Shown here one piece after another: positions 46,801 to 50,946 of a DNA stretch of 50,946 nt. Every line of letters starts with the position of its first letter. Position 1 is the stretch's first letter. The notes under the pieces were generated by a model. That model made no database searches, had not been told where the DNA came from, and saw nothing but the letters and a program-made list of their open reading frames with translations. Origin of the DNA: Nitrospina sp. (lineage in GTDB: Bacteria > Nitrospinota > Nitrospinia > Nitrospinales > VA-1); the NCBI GenBank assembly GCA_018673915.1, contig JABHBK010000009.1:1-50946 (forward strand), read 5' to 3'. The position numbers were made by a program, and so were the translations under genes.

Positions 46801-48680
46801 ATATTGCCACAGCCTATAACAACATTGGTCTTGTGCACCGCAAGGAAAAGCGGTACCCCGAAGCCCTTGATTTTTTTAAGAAAGCTTTAAAGAGGGATGA
46901 ACAACTCAAATCAAAATGGGGGCAGGGCTATACGCATCGAAACATGGGGATGAGCTATTTGCGTATGGGCCAGTTGGAAACGGCGGAGACTCATCTAAAG
47001 AAGGCCGTGGAGCTCAGTCGTGAAATTGGCAATCGAACGAATCTTGTAAAGGCGATGTTGGAGTTGGGCAATTTAGCATTGGAACGCAATCAGTGGGAGT
47101 CGGCAGTCTCTTTGTTTCGAAAAACCTTAGAGCTTGCCACCCGCATTAATGTTAAGGAGGTTTCTTGGAGGGCTTTACGTGGAGAAGGATTCGCCCTCAT
47201 TCAACTTGGGAAAAATGAGCCTGCACGGGTTGCGTATATAAAATCGGTGGCTGTAGTAGATGCCTTGCGCGCGGCTATCAAGGTGGAAGAGTTTCAGAAT
47301 GGATTTTTGACCGACAAACAGGATGTGTATAAAGAGCTGGTTCTCCTGCTATTGAATATGGGAAAGATTAACGAGTCGTTCCAATTCGCTGAACGTGCAA
47401 AATCGAGAAGTTTTATCGATTTGTTAGGAAATCAGAAAATCAGTTTGAAGAATGATGTCAGCAGAAACCTGTATGAAACTTTGAACCGTAAGAAACAAGC
47501 CATTCGAAAAATTGAAGAGGACATGACGAACGCCCGCAATTCCGGTCAGGATGAAGACGCAAAATCGCTGGCTGAGGAACTGGTGAAAGCCAGGAACCAG
47601 TATCAGGATCTCCTGATTAATGCCAAAGAGCAGAACCCTGAAATTTCCAGTTTTGTTACGGTAGAAGCGATAACTCTCAAAGCATTGCAGTCATTGTTGG
47701 ATGATTCGGTGGCACTGATAGAGTACATGGTGGCAGAAAACGAGCTGGTCGCCTGGGTGATCTCTAAGGAGAAAATTGAGGTCGCCCGTGTGCCATTAGA
47801 GGAGAAGCGGTTGAACGGTTTGATCGCTGATTATCGCGAACGTATTCAAAAGCTGGCTCCCATTGAAGAACAGGCGCAACAGCTATATTCGCTGCTGATC
47901 AAACCCGTTGAGCCATTTTTTAAAGGGAAAAGAATTTTAGGAATCATTCCACATGGACACCTGCATTATATTTCTTTTTCCTCCTTGAAGGATGAGCAGG
48001 GCTATTTGGTTGAAAAATACCCTTTGTTTTATTCTCCCAGCGCTTCGGTTATGCAATTTACTTTTAAAGAGGTGGCAAAGCGGGATCGGGATATCAAGGT
48101 TCTGGCAATTGGGAACCCGGATCTGGGAGACTTTAATTATGATTTGCCTCTGGCAGAAATGGAGTCCAACGCCATCAAATGGGATTTCCCGAAGGTCGAT
48201 ATTTTTACCCGCGAGAATGCCACAGAGAGCTTGCTTCATGAACGTATCGGAGAGTATCAGATCATACATATTGCTTCGCATGGTGAGTTTGATCCGGTCA
48301 ACCCTTTGTTTTCATCGTTAAAGCTGGCACGTACAGCCACGGAAGATGGTAATTTTGAGATGAATGAAGTGTTTGGGTTGGAAATCAATGCCGATATCGT
48401 AACCTTGAGTGGGTGTCAAACCGGACTAGGGGATATTGTTGGAGGCGATGAACTGGTGGGGCTCAATCGTGCCTTTATATACGCAGGCACACGGTCCATC
48501 TTATCTTCCTTGTGGAGAGTCAGCGATATCTCCACGGCAGTGTTGATCAAACATTTCTACCGGAACTACGGGCACATAAATAAGGCTGAAAGCCTGAGGA
48601 AAGCCCAACTACTGGTCAAGCGTCTTTACCCACACCCCTCGTACTGGGCGGCCTTCAACCTTACCGGTGACTACCGATAG
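40848..48680 (+). CDS. Giant exported TolB-propeller / TPR / double-CHAT protein (2610 residues)
   Basis: The signal peptide spans about 1-31 (cut after ASKA). Next comes a six-bladed TolB/PD40-like propeller (about 35-320, repeats such as SPDGKRVVFVSHRSD; it contains a Ca-type loop, DTNQDGQLGIDD). TPR-type helices follow (about 355-1260). A first CHAT-like domain (about 1330-1660) has the fold marks ILVADGKLEFLPWAAM and FEWAEYRFFGFPG but lacks both catalytic residues. A second TPR array runs about 1675-2150. The C-terminal CHAT peptidase domain (about 2190-2610) keeps H2478 (IHIASHGEF) and C2523 (LSGCQTG) and ends HPSYWAAFNLTGDYR. CHAT peptidases are caspase-like, in clan CD. Export with a propeller suggests an envelope sensor protease; the substrate is unknown. 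Confidence 0.92.
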   Translation: MMIRKDKFRCWAVLGFIFPAFFLLNIPASKASTPLNIPIQVTSNPGEDFAPAVSADGKIMVYVSDKSGNLDLWLKRLGPGIQLPDKRLTFHSSEDSSPEISPDGKRVVFVSHRSDPRGDIYILDLSAKKEEGLKPVIQKPGEERDPVWSLNQKAIYFSSRSSSISQPVIEKIELEGAKRTELLKQGGINLSLSPDEKFLAFVTGEGDLKVYNLESTSTQILTQGSFIDAFPRWSVDGKSILFTRYQNDTNQDGQLGIDDNSDIWSVEFVAGHSGRFRQLTESSTYDFLPRPLDEKHFLFTSHHKGNSDIWKLPHSGIMPALDKGAEEFTNENCFPKVASYPCLLILNNLATPEKGTIAKIRYRMAMQYLGLGHNESARSIFNLILEEGDKVFQGLSEIELLRLQDGEKANLNKLEKIVADYAGVTAVEARGLLEMGNQSLILDEPDKALEYFQKVIRQYPTERETSAEAAFSQNGIHALVGNREKLVESLIQVIKDYPDIEYWKQKSMEEILRIYENQPTIEKKVSSLQVLAETDIPLLSAMVQNRIGELYHQSAENLLAKEAYQKTKGVEEEVFKAKFALARIYAEEENFDKSLSIYREISGGVDGSYVQSAREGLIQKTLEKGYWELRVGEVKLALKTFLELIKSSPHVVKAHRGYLQANAALGKSAVRFYQERLRSGSAVDHYALGLALTYLNPPALEEAEAEIGKALAQNSQEVFYHQTLGWIYEQKERVESGFMEKALHEYQIALALNKEDSRNEADLLLNLGNGHYLLNNPLSANHYYREREESGEPFLNPDREAIYRKRYGSAAFKSGAPLLAVTQFKKALEIEEKKNGRVAELHDRIALAYQDHGDYAQAVEHFTKSLELNRQAGNQTSLSKTLRNIANNIYSGNKNDPDSEEMTRALNHYFQSIEKLEQYGVVALKKKSSALIDVNIETGIGDDVSSAAHGFDKTGEMKLIFHYIGKIYGDFGHHEKAIEYFKKKLELIPSGLDVDKNIPVLLEKALLLNQIGNYYFQSSNYDSSLEFFKKSFELSKQLDSHRGMMVNAANISRTVFVLSSQNPLASLKDDIHQTIWILEKAVEKVGGAGILSEPEPLMVLHNYLGILYHFQGFHLDKAAKSLDKNRIEDQFKSSLIGLKLQWESVQKSIRNFELALAVAGQVKPNKLVGAIWQNLEWTRYLAGMKPDNHIASIKDRWQSTYSLAKQSVEVDRLSLLLEAEKELSRLPYGWVDRSVLALVEQLYEDIVSLLFSQKKFSSALMFSEKGKKQVQMALAPPLRFSDEDRQVYLDEIVSFSKLLKTTPEEQVSALLDEYQEFLELVDEDDPTLIDWVSPRVPPLDVLQSFLKPRQLFLKFQRVNNEILVWWVRNDKAGGERIPGSKQLFDLIALSANNENRISSQLVNDLSRLVMTPLMELIGPETESVILVADGKLEFLPWAAMKLGAEPLIKTSALTFASSLSQWERSIKLKNLYNSRLLVLDAEGKENKATDYSTILKLHGDDANLKNFLTNWEHFGVVQIQSPVRLNRLDPLSSFITLNRQTNHFQRIPLSALYEKPFKPNLMVMADVEHEFDPLLSLSSTSLLLDGLVFKGYPGVLLHAGKSDGKLHHEMMKHFMANIRKINPAELLRRIQMGLSKKYPESFEWAEYRFFGFPGMSDEEKKSFAEKHFQANLQKGASAFKGKDWLTVIDHLEKALVLQTYLADKQMAGKIYKTLAQAAYNLEDYSKAIRYQKKILPYSEEDPEELAEAHYFLGILNSRTENFPSAVEHLQKALRIYEEYEILDRLAESYSTLGIVEENALDYDNALKAFNASLAINEEIGEDLNRGRELRRIGRIYYLRLNRFPEARKFFNQAYELFKDLQQVDQQVESLLELGLVAEKEGDFKQALEFYGRGQALAEEAGLRSGLAKAFLYQANSHWFQGNYQQAFRFQRQSLEIARELGDKLQQAFILNTLGLIHWTLNDPSRALENLSQSLELAKASQSLLDIATAYNNIGLVHRKEKRYPEALDFFKKALKRDEQLKSKWGQGYTHRNMGMSYLRMGQLETAETHLKKAVELSREIGNRTNLVKAMLELGNLALERNQWESAVSLFRKTLELATRINVKEVSWRALRGEGFALIQLGKNEPARVAYIKSVAVVDALRAAIKVEEFQNGFLTDKQDVYKELVLLLLNMGKINESFQFAERAKSRSFIDLLGNQKISLKNDVSRNLYETLNRKKQAIRKIEEDMTNARNSGQDEDAKSLAEELVKARNQYQDLLINAKEQNPEISSFVTVEAITLKALQSLLDDSVALIEYMVAENELVAWVISKEKIEVARVPLEEKRLNGLIADYRERIQKLAPIEEQAQQLYSLLIKPVEPFFKGKRILGIIPHGHLHYISFSSLKDEQGYLVEKYPLFYSPSASVMQFTFKEVAKRDRDIKVLAIGNPDLGDFNYDLPLAEMESNAIKWDFPKVDIFTRENATESLLHERIGEYQIIHIASHGEFDPVNPLFSSLKLARTATEDGNFEMNEVFGLEINADIVTLSGCQTGLGDIVGGDELVGLNRAFIYAGTRSILSSLWRVSDISTAVLIKHFYRNYGHINKAESLRKAQLLVKRLYPHPSYWAAFNLTGDYR

Positions 48681-48693
48681 CGCACTCTTCTCG

Positions 48694-48903
48694 TTAATGA
48701 AGAGGGCGAGCCGATATTTTGGGAAACTCCTGATCCAACTTTGCCTTCAAGCCTTTGGGCATTTCGCGTTTTCTTCCCTTGGTGATGGATGAAAGATTTT
48801 CAGCTTCGTAGAACCGCCTCCAATGTCTTTCATGTAATTTTTTTGATGAATGGACTTTTTTGACCTTCCCCTCAGAATCGTAAATAGTAACCGGGAAAAA
48901 CAT
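48694..48903 (-). CDS. Small hypothetical protein (69 residues)
   Basis: The 69-residue basic protein starts MFFPVTIYDSEGKVKKVHSS, a short beta-type opening, then a helical HERHWRRFYEAE segment. No membrane part or metal motif. A very strong purine-rich ribosome site (GAGGAGGTGAGGAG) precedes the ATG at 48903; a GTG three codons earlier is possible. It ends 13 bp from the CHAT gene stop in convergent orientation. Function unknown. Confidence 0.7.
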   Translation of the reverse strand: MFFPVTIYDSEGKVKKVHSSKKLHERHWRRFYEAENLSSITKGRKREMPKGLKAKLDQEFPKISARPLH

Positions 48904-49077
48904 TCTCCTCACCTCCTCTATATTTTGAGGTGAAACCGAACACTAGCCTCGTATTTAATATAGGTTTGAAAAATAAATCTTCCACTAAAATTAAAGATAG
49001 TTTTTTGGAATATTTGGATGGATTTAACGACCATTTAAAGTAGGAGGATGAATAATATATTAACGATGGAGGTTGTC

Positions 49078-49224
49078 ATGGGTATGCACAGTGCACCATT
49101 TCAAGGCGTTTCAAGGAACTGGGATGGCAGGAAATCAGAACATGCTTCCCTGTCAAGTTGGAAGCGGATAGTTTTTATGGCCTTTATGACTGTTGTGCTC
49201 CTTTTTATACTTGTCTTCCTTTAA
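49078..49224 (+). CDS. Small single-span membrane protein (48 residues)
   Basis: The 48-residue protein has a polar N-terminus (MGMHSAPFQGVSRNWDG) and a C-terminal membrane helix (about 31-48, IVFMAFMTVVLLFILVFL) after the basic WKR. GGAGG lies 5 nt before the ATG. An upstream in-frame ATG at 49048 has AGGAGG directly abutting it, so it is less likely. The gap 48904-49077 shows no other gene. Function unknown. Confidence 0.65.
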   Translation: MGMHSAPFQGVSRNWDGRKSEHASLSSWKRIVFMAFMTVVLLFILVFL

Positions 49225-49253
49225 TATTGAATTTGCGGCTGAATGATAAATGT

Positions 49254-49291
49254 AAGGTTTGAAAAGGTGAGACGAATAAACTCAAACCCTT
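49254..49291 (+). terminator. Possible terminator after the 48-residue gene
   Basis: AAGGTTTGA (49254-49262) pairs with TCAAACCCTT (49282-49291) with one bulge, followed by TGATTTTT. The stem is imperfect and the loop is long, so the call is tentative. Confidence 0.35.
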
Positions 49292-49357
49292 TGATTTTTC
49301 CGCGTTTATTTTGCCATATTAAAGAGGGAGAACTTTTGTAAAAATAAAATGATTGCT

Positions 49358-49389
49358 TCTACTTAAGAAAAGCTTTAACTCTAAGTAGA
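49358..49389 (+). promoter_or_regulatory. Inverted repeat upstream of the HD-GYP gene
   Basis: TCTACTTA (49358-49365) and TAAGTAGA (49382-49389) are exact 8-bp complements with a 16-nt spacer, about 85 bp before the HD-GYP start. It could be an operator. Nothing else is seen in the 49292-49473 gap. Confidence 0.35.
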
Positions 49390-49473
49390 GTTACATTAGT
49401 GTCCATACATTTATATCGAGTGAACCCCGTCTTTTTTAAGCGGTAAATATCTGTAATTGGAGTTTGGTTCATC

Positions 49474-50445
49474 ATGTCTTCTGAGCTTGGTACCGAGCAT
49501 TTTCATCCCATTGATAGCAAGATTCTGGATAAAAATGCAGATCTCGCATTCAACATTTATTATAAACAGGGTGCTGATGAAGATAACTTTGTTTTGTATG
49601 CCAGCAAAGACCCTCGTTATCGCGATAAGGTGAAGGAACTGTTGCAATCTTCAGATTTTATGGAAGAGCTTTTTATCCATGAAGAAGATCTGACTCTTTA
49701 TTTTGAGCATGCCACCAATTCCCTGCGTGATTACGTTGTCAACTCGGACGCTACCCCTGAAAAAAAAATGGAAAAGGTTTATGACCTTTCCAGGGATGTG
49801 ACTCGGCAGTTTTTTGATGCAAATTCCTCCCCCGAAATTCTGCGAGGTTCTGATCAGGTGGTGGACCTGATGGGGAAATGTTTGGAGAGTAATGAATTAG
49901 GGTTCCACGGGCTGACCAAGATCATGGAGAAAGATTATTATACTTACACCCATAGCATCAACGTCGGGCTCTTATGCATGTCATTCGCGCTAAAATTAGG
50001 CATGTCTTCCGACGAAGTCCATGAGTTGGGTCTCGGAGGTATGTTGCACGATGTCGGCAAATCAAGAATTCCTAAGGAAATAATTAATAAAAAAGGAGCT
50101 TTGACAGAAGAAGAGTTTGAAATGATCATCAAACACACGGATAGCGGTGAGGATGTTTTGAATGATCTAGGGTGCTATGGAGAAAAAGTCATTCAAATGG
50201 TAGGTCAGCACCATGAAAAATTTAACGGAAAGGGTTATCACCGGGGCCTTGAGGGTGAAGAAATTTCCCTGTTTGCAAGAATATGTAAATTGACTGATGT
50301 TTATGATGCTCTGACAACCCGTCGCAGTTACAAGAAATCCTTGAAAGTTATTGAGGCGCTCACCATTATGAAAACCAAAATGGGTCAAGAGTTTGACCCG
50401 AAACTGCTGAACTCCTTTATCCTCATGATGGGGCCAGAAGCCTGA
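49474..50445 (+). CDS. HD-GYP-type phosphohydrolase
   Basis: The 323-residue cytoplasmic protein has an unrecognised N-terminal domain (1-140) and a C-terminal HD-GYP domain (about 150-320). The HD motif is LGGMLHDVGKSRIPKEI, followed by HHEKFNGKGYHRG and DVYDALTTRRSYK. The third motif reads GYH rather than GYP. HD-GYP enzymes hydrolyse cyclic di-GMP to pGpG or GMP. The metal ligands are present, so it is probably active, but that is inference. It is not fused to a receiver domain, and no diguanylate cyclase is nearby. Confidence 0.88.
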   Translation: MSSELGTEHFHPIDSKILDKNADLAFNIYYKQGADEDNFVLYASKDPRYRDKVKELLQSSDFMEELFIHEEDLTLYFEHATNSLRDYVVNSDATPEKKMEKVYDLSRDVTRQFFDANSSPEILRGSDQVVDLMGKCLESNELGFHGLTKIMEKDYYTYTHSINVGLLCMSFALKLGMSSDEVHELGLGGMLHDVGKSRIPKEIINKKGALTEEEFEMIIKHTDSGEDVLNDLGCYGEKVIQMVGQHHEKFNGKGYHRGLEGEEISLFARICKLTDVYDALTTRRSYKKSLKVIEALTIMKTKMGQEFDPKLLNSFILMMGPEA

Positions 50446-50588
50446 TCATTAAGAAGCTATTGCAATTTAACTTGTAAATGTAGGTCCTCCATACCTGTTT
50501 GGTTATTCGTCCCGTTGCGATTTTCCTTTAATCGTGTTCAAATACGGTACTAGAATATTTCAAAGCTAAGTCAATTAAGGATTTAAAG

Positions 50589-50777
50589 ATGGCAGAGAGA
50601 CCAAAAAGGCCCAAAATGGTTTTTAGAAAATTTCTTGAGGAGAACAAAGGCAGCCTTGAGGAGTTTGGCAACCGCAAAGGCGAGAAATATACGCGCGAGC
50701 CGTGGATGTTGAATGCCAACCCGGCAGCCGAATGGACGATGGAAATTGAGGTCGAAGATGACCAAAGCGGAAATTAG
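50589..50777 (+). CDS. Small hypothetical protein (62 residues)
   Basis: The 62-residue hydrophilic protein starts MAERPKRPKMVFRKFLEENK and is basic early and acidic late. No domain is recognised. AAGGA lies about 8 nt before the ATG. The stop overlaps the stop of the minus-strand aminotransferase remnant by a few bases. Confidence 0.6.
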   Translation: MAERPKRPKMVFRKFLEENKGSLEEFGNRKGEKYTREPWMLNANPAAEWTMEIEVEDDQSGN

Positions 50778-50933
50778 CAGACAGTTGCCAGCACTTTTAA
50801 AAAACGCTGAAATTCTTCCTGGGTAATGTCTCCCACATTTGCGATACGAAGAATATTGTTGCTCAAGTTTCCCATAGCCTCCGCTGTTTAAAACAGAGAT
50901 CCTCAAAACCAGACTGACAGTCAATTAAATCCT
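50774..50933 (-). pseudogene. Partial, frameshifted 3' end of a class V aminotransferase-like gene
   Basis: Read on the minus strand, one frame gives ...SVLNSGGYGKL and, after a one-base shift, another gives SNNILRIANVGDITQEEFQRFLKVLATVC then a stop. Joined, they match the C-terminal end of class V (SerC/AGT-type) PLP aminotransferases (GYGKL...FRI..MGD...EE...LL). The rest of the gene lies beyond the window. The shift may be an assembly error at the contig edge. Confidence 0.5.
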
Positions 50934-50946
50934 CCCCCCCCCCCCC
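50934..50946. repeat. Run of 13 C at the window end
   Basis: The final 13 bases are all C. A homopolymer at a contig tip is a common two-colour sequencing artefact, so this end should not be trusted. Confidence 0.7.

Noticed and set aside
40848..48680. CHAT protein as part of a type III-E CRISPR (TPR-CHAT) system
   Set aside because: There is no cas gene or repeat array in the window, and the protein has a signal peptide.
50583..50924. 113-codon minus-strand frame as a complete gene
   Set aside because: Only its first part fits an aminotransferase end; after a one-base shift the match continues in another frame, and the rest is antisense to the 62-residue gene.

Overview
The window looks like one contig from a free-living, oxygen-exposed, LPS-bearing (diderm) bacterium. 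lpxD, a LolC/LolD lipoprotein exporter, several lipoboxes and an exported propeller protein indicate an outer membrane. catalase, OxyR, two Dps proteins and NuoN indicate aerobic or oxygen-stressed respiration. The order pheT - zapB-like - zapA - 6S RNA - fthC - rny, the stand-alone nuoN, and the many TPR, VCBS, LRR and CHAT proteins resemble Nitrospinota or deltaproteobacterial-type genomes. I favour Nitrospinota, but the sequence alone does not prove it. The right edge is a run of 13 C next to a frameshifted gene end, so it is probably a contig end from a draft or metagenome assembly. I see no tRNA, rRNA, CRISPR array, insertion sequence or prophage.

Layout. 81-1259: response regulator fused to a PP2C phosphatase. 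1472-5489: a compact peroxide-defence island. oxyR (+) diverges from a minus-strand cluster dps - dps - ankyrin protein - catalase, which ends in a hairpin terminator. A perfect OxyR half-operator covers the oxyR start codon. 5552-10231 (-): rnr and a comEC gene interrupted by a frameshift. 10410-15975 (+): a pheT lacking its usual OB domain, a small coiled-coil (ZapB-like) gene, zapA, 6S RNA, fthC and RNase Y. 16114-22880 (+): lysS, lolC, lolD, lpxD, an exported LRR protein and accA. 22927-24651 (-): an MsbA-type ABC exporter. 24776-25714 (+): an aldo/keto reductase.

25739-28699 (-): recA - recX - prepilin peptidase - coiled-coil membrane protein, probably one operon. 28956-35929: accessory genes, mostly cell-envelope or small proteins. 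They include a haem-motif/sulfatase-modifying-factor fusion, a LipM-like octanoyltransferase, a metallo-beta-lactamase-fold hydrolase coupled to a VCBS lipoprotein, a tandem TerB protein and a 59-residue four-cysteine protein. 36026-39305: dtd, a TPR lipoprotein and an orphan nuoN.

39540-48680 (+) is the most unusual part: an unrecognised 407-residue protein followed by a 2610-residue exported protein. The large protein has a TolB-like propeller, TPRs, a dead CHAT domain, more TPRs, and a C-terminal CHAT peptidase domain with an intact His/Cys dyad. A perfect 10-bp inverted repeat brackets its putative -10 box. After it come two small proteins, an HD-GYP-type protein, a 62-residue protein and the broken 3' end of a likely class V aminotransferase.

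Several short genes (59, 56, 53 and 48 residues) were found by reading the gaps directly. Two genes (oxyR and the zapB-like gene) have sigma70-type promoters placed so that the start codon would be at or next to +1, which suggests leaderless mRNAs.
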